NCBI GenBank assembly: GCA_003290165.1 | Contig: QNQO01000684.1 | Span: forward strand, 124,001 to 188,000 | DNA from: Berberis thunbergii | Taxonomy: Eukaryota; Streptophyta; Magnoliopsida; Ranunculales; Berberidaceae | Direction: 5' to 3' | Length of the DNA: 64,000 nucleotides | Shown: piece by piece, positions 11,229-21,799 of the stretch | How the letters are laid out: every line of letters begins with the position of its first letter | How positions within the stretch are numbered: position 1 is the stretch's first letter | Position numbers and translations under genes: made by a program | Notes under the pieces: model-generated | Database searches by the model: none | Told to the model about the DNA's origin: nothing | What the model saw: only the letters and a program-made list of their open reading frames with translations

Positions 11229-11315
11229 CAACGAGTTTCCTTTTCTAAAAACAAAACACACATGACAAGGTTCACCGCCACCTAACAAAAAATCGACAGG
11301 CTGTCAGATAAAGTA

Positions 11316-12726
11316 ATGCAGATTGTAGATCACGAAAACTCTCCCTCCAATGTACCACTAATAGTTGGAGGAGAAGATATAGCTCGCATCACTGAACCAA
11401 TTGCTCCCGAGAACGCGAATCTACAGCACATAGTAGTTCGAACAACACAAATATCCGACGACGATGCCATGGACCCTTGGGTGGATTTGCTCATAATCCA
11501 GATGGAACACGTAACAAAGATGCAGGAAAAGATTACACAGGAGCATACTCAACTAGCTACTCCTATTCAGGCACAGCCACAACAAAACTCAGCCAATCAA
11601 GCTCAAGGGAGTAATGAAATCTCTGCATAACCCCAACAAGGAAAATTTGAAAGCAACGAGCTCCCTGGATGTAAGAATCCACTATATGAAGGGACGCTTA
11701 CCAAAATCCCGTTCAGAATAGGGGTCACGAATCCTAACATACTATACGATTTGGCAAAACCGTCGTTCTCCGACACCCTTATGAAAACAAAAATGCCAAA
11801 AAAATTCACTCCACCAAATTTTGAGGTATATGATGGCACTTCCAACCCAACCGATCATTTAAGACACTTCCACCACATGATGGCCTTGAAGGAGACCACA
11901 GAGTCAATCTTATGCAGAACATTCCTAATTAGCCTTACTTCTACAGTAGTGACCTGGTTCAATAGCCTACCACCGAGGTCAATAGATTCCTTTCAAGCTA
12001 TGGCCACCGCTTTCATCATAAAATTCATCGGAAGCCAATGAATGAGGAAAGGGCCACATTACCTCCTGCACATCAGACAGAAGTCTGACAAAACAATACG
12101 GGAATATGTCACCCACTTTAGCAATCAATTGACAATTATTGACGGATGTAGCGATGACACAGCCGCTGCAACCTTCGTGGCTAGATTAAAATAAGGTTGA
12201 TTCTTTTACACTTTTAACCTGGAACCCTCAAAGGGCATGGCAATCCTGCTAAAAATAACAGAAAAGCACATCTCCTTAAAGGAAATTAAGGCAGCCAGGA
12301 GGAAAAATGATCAGGAAAGAAATTTTCGAGAAAACGAGAAAGAAAAAAGACATGATGACGGACAACAAGAAGGTGGCAACCCGTCAAAGGAGCATTTCGC
12401 GACGACAAGAATTCGGGGGGTCACAACCAACGCGAACTCAACACGAACGGGTAACAAGTGTAATGAAGACTACATACAAGCCATACACAACCCTAAAGAC
12501 GATTCGAGTGAATGTACTAAAACAAATGGAAAAGTTGAACAACGTCAACAAAATCAAATATTGTTCATTCCACAAGGATCATGGGCACGATAACAAAGAA
12601 TGCTACAACTTAAAAGACGAAATCGAACACTGGGCTGAGAAAGGACTATTCAACGAGTTCATCGGAATGCCAGATAAACAGATAGCATGGAAGGAGAAAG
12701 CAGACACTATTGCAGGATTAAAATAA
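11316..12726 (+). pseudogene. Retrotransposon gag (element B), broken
   Basis: Encodes a degenerate Gag, the structural protein of virus-like particles. An N-terminal acidic and Gln-rich part (11316-11630) is followed after a stop by the retrotransposon gag core (about 11640-12040), with FEVYDGTSNPTDHL and TWFNSLPPRSI. A stop at 12039-12041 separates KFIGSQ from the next gag segment (REYVTHF near 12100). A basic stretch and a CCHC zinc knuckle (CSFHKDHGHDNKEC, near 12560-12600) close the gene. Several stops and frame changes mean no full protein can be made. No protease motif follows the knuckle, as would be expected in a gag-pol element. Confidence 0.8.
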
Positions 12727-13178
12727 CAATCTAGAGAGTTGATATATACCACACACTGCTTAGCTGAAGGAAGCACATCACGCGAAGCAACTAGGCAAAC
12801 TCCTAACTTGAACCAATCTATATCAGAACAGGAGTACTAAAAAACGCTTCATGAATACACAAAACATGGAGAAATTTGCATCAACCAATTCGTGCAAGTC
12901 AAAGGGCCCCATCAGCAGCTGCAAGCTCAACCCGAATCACTAACAACATAGGACGACAAAGCGAAAAAAAATAAAGTGACAAGATCATTAGCCACCAATA
13001 CAAGTGCTAACAACGAGCAAAGGAAGACGAAACAAATCATACTCCAAACCAGCATAAACACCATGACGACCAAGGCTGATGACAAAATCAAGGAAATGTC
13101 AATAAATTAGCCATATATACAAAATAATCAAATGACAAAAATAAGACACACAACTTCTGGTCTGATCAACCAAGAAGT
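12727..13178 (+). other. Post-gag region of element B, no domain seen
   Basis: This is where protease, reverse transcriptase and integrase would lie in a full Tat element. None is recognisable. Sequence near 13150 (CTTCTGGTCTGATCAACCA) matches post-integrase sequence in the third Retand fragment near 51895, so the gag-to-3' junction falls inside this interval. Confidence 0.55.
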
Positions 13179-13650
13179 AAAGGTTGGACACCCAAGTCAC
13201 CTAAGCACAAACAACTATAAATCGATCAAGATATCAAACTAACGAAGTAAAGGTTGGACACTCAAGTTACCTAAACACAAAAAACTTTGAATACACTGAG
13301 ATGTCGAACTAACAAAGTAAAGGCTGAACACCCGAGTCACCTAAACACAAGAAACTTTGAATCGACCTAGATGTCGAACTAACAAAGTAAAGGTTGGACA
13401 CTTGAGTCACCTAAACACAAAAATCGAGATGTCGAACTAACAAAGTAAAGGTTGGACACCCGAGTCACCTAAACATAAAAAAATTTGAAGCGACCGAGAT
13501 GTCGAACTAACAAATTATAAGTTGGACACTCGAGTCAACTAAATACAAAAATTTCTAGTCGAACTAACAAAGTAAAGGTTGGACATCCGAGTCATCTAAA
13601 CACAAAAACTTCGAGTCGACTGAGATGTCAAGCTAAAGGATGGACACTCG
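13179..13650. repeat. Tandem repeat in element B, unit about 58-70 bp
   Basis: AAAGGTTGGACACCCGAGTC recurs about eight times (near 13181, 13251, 13321, 13391, 13449, 13515, 13576 and 13637), each copy followed by CTAAACACAAAAA and GTCGAACTAAC. Such arrays between integrase and the 3' LTR are typical of Tat/Retand elements. Confidence 0.85.
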
Positions 13651-13849
13651 AGTCAACAAAACACAAAAACCATTAGACAAGCAACAAGCACGAAAATAGT
13701 TATAAAATAACTTGACGCAAAAGCCATGGTAGTTACAACAAAACCAAAAAAAAAAGAAAATGACAAGAGAATTTTTATTGATAAACACTACTCTGTTACT
13801 TCCGGAATGATGATAAAGAAGTGGGAGAAGAAATAGGAGCAACGACATG

Positions 13850-14252
13850 ATCAATATAAGTTGGAACATGAGAAGAAATCTTTTCAGGATAAGAGAGCAT
13901 CAACGACTTCAGAGTACACGATGATAGAAGGGGCAATGATATTCTGTTGCTGGAGCAAATTCCTCGACATCATCATCCTCAAAAGCTTTACCGACCAAGT
14001 AACGATATTTAGCCAAGTCTTCATTGAGCCCTTTGATATAATTAAAAATCTTAACCCGCCCATCAATAACTCGCTTCCAATCTTTGGCTTAGACCACACG
14101 AAGCCTGTCCTTAGCAGCAGCGAGTTCATTTTTTGCTGCGACAAGCTTCTCTTCAGCAGTGGAGAGCATACCGAAAGCATATGCCTTGACATCATTAAGC
14201 GCAGTAGTTATTTGTTCCACTCGCCTCTCAACTTACCTCAAGGATAGAGCAG
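13850..14252 (-). pseudogene. Antisense ORF of element B, C-terminal half
   Basis: Read on the minus strand from 14252, the frame gives a helical, coiled-coil-like stretch (EEKLVAAKNELAAAKDRL), one stop, then AKDWKRVIDG and NEDLAKYRYLVGKAFE. The same block, NWKRVVDG then DLSEYHCFAEQEF, occurs in the open antisense ORF at 52166-53086, so this is a homologue. Its N-terminal half lies at 19742-20221; element A separates the two. At least two in-frame stops make it a pseudogene. The function of these extra ORFs in Tat elements is not established. Confidence 0.75.
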
Positions 14253-14257
14253 AACTC

Positions 14258-14717
14258 GGATGACTCAATCCCCAACAGCTACACCCTCGAAAATGCTAAT
14301 AGATTCGGCTTCCCCGTTTCAAATAACGAGACCGAATAGGAAGCACTCATGCCCGGCCTGAAGCTATCTTTTGGGATCGGCATAGATCACCTAACAACAT
14401 ATACTGACTCAAGACTAGTGGTCAATTAGGTCAAAGAAGATTTCAATAGCAAAGATCCTCGTAAGATAACCTAATGCAATAAGGTACTTGGCGTAATGGA
14501 AAAATTCAAGAGCTGCCAGCTCACACAGTGCCCCCGAGACGATAACCAAAGAGCTGGCGAGCTAGCAAAAGAAGCCTCAGCCTCAAACGAAGTCTCCAGT
14601 GGCCTCATCGAGTATCAAGAGAAGTCAAGCCTCGACGAGGATGAACACAAAGATATTTGCGTTGTGGAAGCACAACCAAATTGGATGACTCCGATACTAG
14701 AATATGTAGCGTCATGA
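14258..14717 (+). pseudogene. RNase H of element A, partial
   Basis: Broken frames give FGFPVSNNETE then a stop then EALMPGLKL, then TDSRLVVN, KVLGVMEKFK and CPRDDNQRAGELAKEAS. This is the second half of a Tat-type RNase H (SNNEAEYEA; TDSxLVVxQ; RxxNxxADxLAK). The first catalytic Asp region is missing because the element is truncated here. Stops at about 14334 and 14427. Confidence 0.75.
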
Positions 14718-14739
14718 GCCCTATCGACCGAGAAGGTCA

Positions 14740-15868
14740 AAGCACAAAGATTTAAAAATAGATCAGCAATGTACGCTTTCCTAAGCGACAAGTTATACAG
14801 GAGATCGATGATAAGGCCCTTACTCCAATCCCTATTGCCTTCAGAAGCAAGCCAAGTCTTGGGAACTATCCACAGCGGTATTTGCGGGAATACCCAGGCA
14901 GGAGAACCCTCACTCATAAGGCCCTGACTCTAAGATTTTATTGGCCAACCATGCAGCGAAACGCCAAAGATATTGTCCGCATGTGCGACAAATGTCAGAG
15001 GTTCGCGCCATATACCCATATGTCGGCCCAGCGACTGACTTCAATGATTAGTCCATGGTCGTTCTCACAATGGGGAACAGACATCGTCGGGCCGCTCCTG
15101 GCATCGACTATAAAAAATTCATTTTTGCCATTGTTGACTACTTCACCAAGTAGGTCAAGGCAGAGCCCCTATCCAAAATAAGGCAGGTCTAGATCGAAAA
15201 ATTCATATGGCCCACCATCATCTGTGGATTTGGCATCCTTAGAGTATTGGTCAGTGACAACGAAACTCTGTTCGAAGGTAGCAAGGTCAAAGAACTATGC
15301 AAAAGTTTGGGAGTCAATCAGAAGTTACCAACCGGGTCATCCTAGAGGCCATCAAGAGAAAACTCGATGCAGCCAAAGGAAAATGGGTTCCAGAACTGAA
15401 GGAATACTTTGGGCGTATCGAACGACTAAAAGAATTTTTACCGAAGAGACACCCATTGCCCGAGCATTCGGGTCAGAAGCTATGGTTCTGGTATAACTAA
15501 AGGTACCAACCTTTCGAACGGAATAGTTCATACTAGAAGGTAATGCTGAAGCCTTATGCGTGGGACTAGACCTGCTTGACAAAAAATGGGATCTAGCTTC
15601 CACCAAGATAGCAGCCTACCAACAGCAGATGGCGCAGTACTATAACAAGAAGGTCAAGCCACGCGAATTCAAGGTGGGGGATTGGGTACTCAGAAAGATC
15701 CAGCAGAACACCAAAGAAGCAGAAGCGGGAAAGCTAAATCTGAATTAAAAAGGACCTTACAGGTTTGCCAAGGTCAATAGGATAGGATCGTACTGGTTGG
15801 AAGACGCAGATGGCAAAGAGCTTAAGCGACCATGAAATGTAGAGCACCTCAAAAAATATTATCAATAA
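14740..15868 (+). pseudogene. Integrase of element A, broken
   Basis: Codes for a degenerate retroviral-type integrase, the enzyme that inserts the cDNA. The HHCC-type zinc region (HKALTLRFYWP then CDKCQRFAP, near 14910-15005) is followed by the core start (WGTDIVGPL near 15075), then frameshifts through the catalytic core. The C-terminal part (YNKKVKPREFKVGDWVL near 15640-15690 and NVEHLKKYYQ at the end) is well kept. Several stops and indels prevent translation. The C-terminal block is homologous to 50728-50999. Confidence 0.8.
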
Positions 15869-15944
15869 AATATTTTACTTTTACCGAAACTTCCACTACC
15901 GTCTGTTATAGCTCTCGACCAATCCAACTGTGACCAAACTTGAA

Positions 15945-17330
15945 TATCTCCCCGAAGCCTAATCCACTCCGTGCGGGTTGAATCAGCTAAGGAAGTTGGA
16001 GTCTAGTCAGCGTTTGTCCACTGATGACGACGACTCGCCAAGGGATCATTGTTATCAATACAAACAATGATCGCCGAACTTACCAGGTAAGCGTAGTCAG
16101 TTTGAGACTGATGACGACGACTTCTGGTGCCCAAAACCTAATCCGCTAGGTGCAGGTAATGACAACTGAGGAAGTGGGAGTCTAGTCAGTGCTTATCCGC
16201 TGATGATGACAACTCGCTAAGGGATCGTTGCTATCGATACAGACAATGATCGCCGAACTTACCAGGTAAGCTTAGTCAGTTCGCAACTGATAATGACGAC
16301 TTCTGGTGCCTAAAGCCTAATCTACTCCGCACAGGTCACAACGGTTGAGGAAGTGGGACTCTAGTCAGCGCTTGTTCGCTGATGACGATAACTTTCCAAG
16401 GGATCATTGCTATCAATTCAGACAATGATCGCCGAACTTACCAGTTAAGCTTAGTTAATTCGCAACTGATGACGACGACTTTTGGTGCCCAAAGCCTAAT
16501 CTGCTCAGCGTATTAGGTCACGACGGCTAAGGAAGTGGGAGTCTAGTCAGTGTTTGTCCGCTGATGATGACGACTCGCCAAGAGATCATTGCTATCAATA
16601 CAAACAATGATCACCGAACTTACCAGGTAAGCTTAGTCAGTTTGCGACTGATGACAATGGCTTCTGGTGCCCAAAGCCTAATCCGCTCCGCGCGGGTCTC
16701 GACGGCTAAGGATGTGAGAGTCTAATTAGCATTTGTCCGTTGATGATGATGACTCACCAAGGGATCATTGCTATCAATACAGACAATGATTGCCAGACTT
16801 ACTAGGTGAGCTTAATTAGTTCGCGACTAATGACAACGGCTTCTAGTGCCCAAAGCCTAATTCGCTATGTGCGGGTCACAGCAGTTGTGGAAGTGAGAGT
16901 CTAGTCAGCGCTTATCCACTGATAACGACGACTTGCCAAGGGATTATTGCTTTCAATACAGACAATGATCGCCGAACTCACTGGGTAAGCTAGTCAGTTC
17001 GCGACTGATGACAATGGCTTATGGTGCCCAAAGCTTAATCCGCTCCGCGCGGGTCACAATGGCTGAGGAAGTGGGAGTCTAGTCAATGCTTGTCCGCTGA
17101 TGATGACGACTCGCCAAGGAATCATGGCTCTCAATACAGACAATGATTCTCGACCTTATCAGGTAAGCTTATTCATTTTGCGACTGATGACAACAGCTTC
17201 TGGTACCCCCAAGCCTAATCCGTTCCGCGTGAGTCACGACGGCCGAACAAATGGAAGCAAATGTCAGTGTTAGTCCACCTACATTGAAGGAGTCATTACA
17301 GACAATGACAGAGGGAATCTGATCAACCCT
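15945..17330. repeat. Tandem repeat in element A, unit about 180 bp, seven-plus copies
   Basis: The marker GAGTCTAGTCAGCG recurs near 16000, 16180, 16359, 16541, 16720, 16899 and 17077, with a decayed copy near 17254 (steps of 178-182). Each unit also carries GGGATCATTGCTATCAATAC and ACTTACCAGGTAAGC. The array sits between integrase and the antisense ORF. Confidence 0.9.
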
Positions 17331-17599
17331 TGACCAACAACAACTTCCGCTAGTTAACCCCTAATCTATCACAATAACAATATAGTTTGACCGAAAAAAT
17401 AGGCATTTTTCCTAGCAGTACCAACTCTACGGTCTACAAAGCAACCAAAGCAAATACGACAATACATGGCAAAAACAACACTTTCGTTAAAAAAAACATG
17501 TATTTATAATATCCGCCCAGGAATGGACATTACAATCAATCTAAGGAGAAGTATCCTCCTCATATGTTAGTCTCGCGGTACTAGAGCTCTCCCTTCGAT

Positions 17600-18840
17600 T
17601 GATCGACCCAAAAGCAGCCCTCCCTCTCGGCTTTTTGAGCCTCTCGTTCAGAAAACCTCTTATCCACAGCCACATCGGGCGCTCTAGTTCAACCCTGATT
17701 TACCTGAGTTCAATATGGGTTGACATCAAATCGAACTTGGTAGCCCTCATCCCAGCCCTCACATCTGCAACTGCTGCATCGGTAACGAGGGTCGTGGCTT
17801 CCTCACCCTCGCGGTTAGCGACAGTGCCAGAACCTTCCACCCGATAGAGGGTGTCCGAATACGACATCTTTAGATCAGTGAAGGCATTCTCCAAAGCCGT
17901 CGTGACAGAAGTATGCCTTTTTATTGGGACTTCAACAGGAGGTACATTCACTTCCAATTCAGCAAGCCTGGAAGAGCTGAGCGGGGCTAGGATTTTCTTC
18001 CTCATACGACGAGCAACCACCCCTTCAGCCAGTGAACCTGACACGAGGTGAGCACCGCAGCAACCCGCTGCGAGTGGCATTGCCTAGCATTACAACCTCC
18101 TCAACATAAATCAAAGGGAGCTCGAAAAACTCCTTTTCTATCCTCATGTCTTCCTTACTAAGAGACGGAATAACAAACTTCCCTGAAACAAAGAAACAAC
18201 GTTAGAACCTGTGTCATAAAAGGAACATATGATGATGTGCATGCACCAACAACCAAAGGACTCACTGAGGTCAAACTGAAAGTATCAAGACACTCTGCGA
18301 CTTTTGAGCCTGAAGTAACCAGAATCCGCAGAAGCCAAGAACCATTGCTTCTCCCAAGATTCAGCATTGTTCGCCATCAGCCGCTAACAAGAAGGACAGG
18401 TCAGCATACAAATACCTCTGGAATCTAGCCGAGCATTGGTCAAGTGATGAATCACTGGCGAAGTCAAGCAAAGGCCAGTGTCATGAGCCCTTAGGAGAAT
18501 TGCAAGCATATCTTGAACCCGCTTGACGCTATTTAAGTGGGAGGCATGCAAAAATGGGTAAAGAAGTGCCAGACGCCATCCGACACAAGAAATTGGAGCC
18601 CGGACTCGAACATACCTTGGTGCAAACCAATAAACCCATGAGGAGGCACAGTCGGACCTAAAACTCCAAACGCAGGAACAATTTTCAAATCTCCAGGGAT
18701 ACGGTACAGACTACGGAGCTTGTTCAACTCAGTTTTGTCAACCAAGCTACCATCAAAGAAATTCATGTAGGCAAAGGATAATGGATCCTTGGAAGGAAGT
18801 TTAACGTTATCAACCATTGAAAAAGAAAACAAGTACTATG
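17600..18840 (-). pseudogene. Antisense ORF of element A
   Basis: Two minus-strand blocks remain. At 18533-18832 is an N-terminal domain with LRSLYRIPGDL and PPHGFIGLHQGMFESGLQF, which resembles the plant 'putative gypsy-type transposon' domain (PF04195-like) found in such ORFs. At 17700-18080 is a second block with a basic run (RRMRKKI) and an Ala/Val-rich helical tail. Frames are interrupted between them by stops, and a possible splice or indel cannot be excluded. It starts about 230 bp before the polypurine tract, in opposite orientation to pol, matching the layout in element B. Confidence 0.6.
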
Positions 18841-19049
18841 GTGCTAAAAGATAGCGTAGACAATAATGGGGAAATCTTCCTCAGAGCAGTAAATATTTAT
18901 GAGGGAGGCAAACTGAACTTTCCCTCCTCAAGCAGTCATGTACCCATTAAATGTCATGCGCCACTCGAAACCAACGCTTAAGTCCAATCATCACGATGGT
19001 ACATTTGTCTTTTCAAAGAGTCACTAGACCAACTTAACACCCCACTAAC

Positions 19050-19063
19050 TCGGGGGGAGTAGC
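19050..19063 (+). other. Polypurine tract of element A
   Basis: CGGGGGGAGTAGC precedes the LTR start TGATGATAC at 19064. Element B has the parallel AAGGGAAGAGTAGC at 20495-20508. Confidence 0.7.
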
Positions 19064-19741
19064 TGATGATACATAAAAGCAGTCACACCCCAGAGCCGTA
19101 TACGTGTCATGATGATCTCGAGGAATTATAGCCTCAAGCACCAGCCCAACACTGATCCGACCCAAGCGATTCTAAGCCCGCCCAATTGCAAGCCACCAAG
19201 TGGACCCAAACTCTCACAACATGTTAGGCCCACACTTCTCACAACTATTCTCAATACTTGTAAGCCCTCTTTAGGCAAACATCTCGAGGATTAGCTTCAG
19301 ACTGGCAGCTACAACTGCTCTCAGTTCCAACTATAAAGCAAACACCAGAGTATCTTCCACACAAAAAAACTCTTTTCTACAGATTTCACTTGGATTGGGA
19401 ACTAACTCCCGCGTATCTAGGAACACGAAGCTAACATGGAACTTCCCTCCTACAACACGGCTCCTAATTAGGGAGGGATTTCCACGAAGATCTCCTTCCT
19501 AAACTATGCCTACGATGGCCTAGTACAACTAGGACCCCTTGCACTATAAATAAGACATGAGGTTAGTAAGCTCAGGTACGCTACAAATTTCAAATTACAA
19601 CATTACACCACCCTCAGAGCCATGTCTGACTTTACTATCGGAGTGCCATTGGCCTCCCCACAGTGGTATGTGGCTCACGTGTGTTACTTTTGTAGGTCAG
19701 CATGACTAGGTCAAAATAAGGAGCGAAAAAATATTGCATCA
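19064..19741 (+). repeat. Element A 3' LTR (678 bp)
   Basis: Starts TGATGATACATAAAAGC and ends ATTGCATCA. A TATAAATAAG promoter-like box lies near 19545. It shares the terminal bases of B's LTR but is otherwise diverged, so A is a different family. The next bases, ACTAA, would be one copy of its target duplication; the other was lost with the 5' end. Confidence 0.8.
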
Positions 19742-20221
19742 ACTAAGATTCTCGAAACAATCAGGGGAACAAAGGAAGTAGATCTCCATGTACACCAACA
19801 GATCGACCACCGAATGCAAGATCCTAACGGTTAAGGGAATAGCGGACAAAGTAGCCCTCGCATAAGAAGAAACCGACACCTTCCAACCATAAGGACCCAT
19901 TTGGGCAGGAGGAATAAACAAAAAATTCAGATATTCCCATAACAACTCTGGAACAGGGAATCAAAAACCAAAAGAGAACATGCATGAGTACAATGCGATG
20001 TATCAAGCCTTTGGGTTATAGCCCTGTTTGGGCATAATGATCTCGAGATCAGGTAGGAGATTATAATCAGTACGAAGGGTCTCCAGAGTGGACTGAGAAG
20101 CACTGTTAGGAAAGTAATAAGCCTCACACATAGTTAGTGACTTACCACTTAACTTATCACCAGTAGACATCGTTGAAGAGCAAAGAAGCAATGAAAATGA
20201 AGATAATGAAAGAACAAACAA
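19742..20221 (-). pseudogene. Antisense ORF of element B, N-terminal half
   Basis: On the minus strand from about 20170 the sequence opens MSTGDKLSGKSLTMCEAYYF, continues with LRTDYNLLPDLEIIMP and, after frame changes, PPAQMGPYGWKVSV and RILHSVVDLLVYM. This resembles the N-terminal PF04195-like domain seen in element A (compare LRSLYRIPGDLKIV). It breaks at 19742, where element A's LTR begins. Confidence 0.65.
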
Positions 20222-20508
20222 ACCTTAAATTCAAAGATAGCATTAAGAGAGAAAATGTATTCGTCACATTTTCTTTTATAGAGCCAAGCAATGAAGAGAC
20301 GACTCATGGGATAGGGTACGCGATAAGATGGCTATGAGAAATCCCAAAATTGTGCGTGAAAGACGAATCAGCAAGCAAAGGATCGAGACACCAACTTGCC
20401 AAAAGCAACTGACAGCATTAAATGCAAGGTAATGATGAACTCGAAAAGAAAATCGTTACCAAAGTTAGTGGTCACGTCAACATGCCCACTAACTAAGGGA
20501 AGAGTAGC

Positions 20509-21060
20509 TGATGATACATCAAAATAGACTGATCATCATGGCCGTACATGTTGCATAGAGACTCATCATGAGGATACGGCAAACAACCTATTGGGCCAGC
20601 TCATTAAGCCCGATAGAAATAAAGCCAATTACATAGGCCCAAACGAGTTCCACTAATAAGGAAAATAATCAAGACCTAAATCCAGACCCAAACGGATCAG
20701 AATACGTATCCAAACCCAACACGAGTTCCTTGATAAAGAAGGAGAGTGTTACACCAAGAAAGAGCCGTGTAGTAGCTTGCACCTCCACGAACGCATCTCC
20801 ATTAAGGAGTAGACTGATACAAAAACATCTCCTTCCGTTGCACCTCACATGCTTAAGTCACATAGACAGTTAACCACGACCATTATAAAAGGTAAAGGGA
20901 ACGTTGGACAAAGGTATGCAACTTTAACAAAGTTTTGTCCAGATTTACATCCTTCTTCCAACAGAGTTTTTGACTTTAGCATCGGAGTGCCTTCGGTCAC
21001 CAAAAGGTGGTTGAAGGCAGTTTAACAGTTGTTTTGCAGTTTGGATTTTTGGACGCATCA
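20509..21060 (+). repeat. Element B 3' LTR (552 bp)
   Basis: Starts TGATGATACATCAAAATAG and ends GGACGCATCA, as the 5' LTR does, and is followed by the target duplication GTTTG. Confidence 0.9.
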
Positions 21061-21065
21061 GTTTG

Positions 21066-21367
21066 GATTTCTAACTTTTCTAGGTATGTCATTTAATGAA
21101 ACAAGCAATGTGGCTTCTTGTTATCACTAGGACGCTTTTGTTTTATTTCCTACATTATTAGAGTAGTTCTAGTGCTTATAATAGTTTTGATGGTATAGTT
21201 GCATAACATTCTATGATTGGAGAAATGATATTTGTGCGTTCTATGCATTTATCATCATTATTTATATTTCTCGATTATGGTCATGGATAAAACATACAAT
21301 ATCTTATGATGCCATAACTTTTCTATTACCAATTTTCAGCTGTAACTCAATTTTAAGTTTGCTTCTG
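21066..21367. other. No gene seen
   Basis: AT-rich flank between the Retand insertion and the hairpin MITE. Nothing recognisable. Confidence 0.4.
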
Positions 21368-21654
21368 CACCATATTAGCATTTTCGTAACAACCGCCAAA
21401 ACAATATCACTTTTGAGCTACAATAGTCCACCAAACAATTTCAAGTCAAAAAAATGAAAAACAGTTTCACAAAAAAATGATACAATAAATTAGATCATCA
21501 TGAATAGTATCACTTGTAGCACCATACTATTCATGGTGATACAATTATTGCATCACTTTGTTTGTGTAACTTTGTGAAACAGTATTGTGGACTGTTACAG
21601 CTCAAAAATGATAATGTTTTGGGGGTTATTACAAAAATGTTAATTTAGTGTAAT
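21368..21654. mobile_element. Foldback MITE with about 135-bp arms
   Basis: The left arm (CACCATATTAGCATTTTCG onward) pairs with the right arm (reverse complement CATTACACTAAATTAACAT) almost to the centre near 21515. Shared blocks include AACCgCCAAAACA, TTTTGAGCT and AGTCCAC. A half copy lies at 2265-2427, ending GGTGTAGTG, so the family ends read CAC/CACTAcACCAAAT. This suggests a CACTA-derived MITE. No clear target duplication. Confidence 0.75.
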
Positions 21655-21799
21655 GTGTCGAACTTGTAACTCCATTTTTTGTCTTGCGTGAGTGTGTGTT
21701 TTTCTTTTTTGTTTTGTCAAGTTTGATAGTAAGAGAAAGAAACAATATAATACAAAAAGTTACCATTGGCAGCTTATTGAAATCAACCAGAAGTGTTAC

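Larger units (their letters stand above)
14253..19741 (+). mobile_element. 5'-truncated Retand-like element A nested in B
   Basis: A begins abruptly in RNase H just after B's antisense ORF stops (junction 14250-14260) and ends with its own 3' LTR at 19741, after which B's antisense ORF resumes. It lacks a 5' LTR, primer site, gag and reverse transcriptase. The order RNase H, integrase, tandem repeats, antisense ORF, polypurine tract, LTR is intact. A 5' deletion after insertion explains the missing half. Confidence 0.8.
10685..21060 (+). mobile_element. Tat/Retand-like LTR retrotransposon B, with nested element A
   Basis: Bounded by the 5-bp duplication GTTTG at 10680-10684 and 21061-21065. 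LTRs begin TGATGATACATC and end GACGCATCA. Order: 5' LTR, primer site, gag, gap, tandem repeats, antisense ORF (interrupted by element A at 14253-19741), polypurine tract, 3' LTR. B itself shows no protease, reverse transcriptase or integrase; those enzymes, where present, belong to A. Without A the element would be about 4.9 kb. It is either deleted for pol or a gag-only (TR-GAG-like) form depending on an autonomous relative. The antisense ORF and primer type point to the Tat lineage, Retand-like. Confidence 0.85.

Noticed and set aside
15945..17330. CRISPR-like or regulatory repeat array
   Set aside because: Repeats are contiguous 180-bp units without unique spacers, in a plant retrotransposon.
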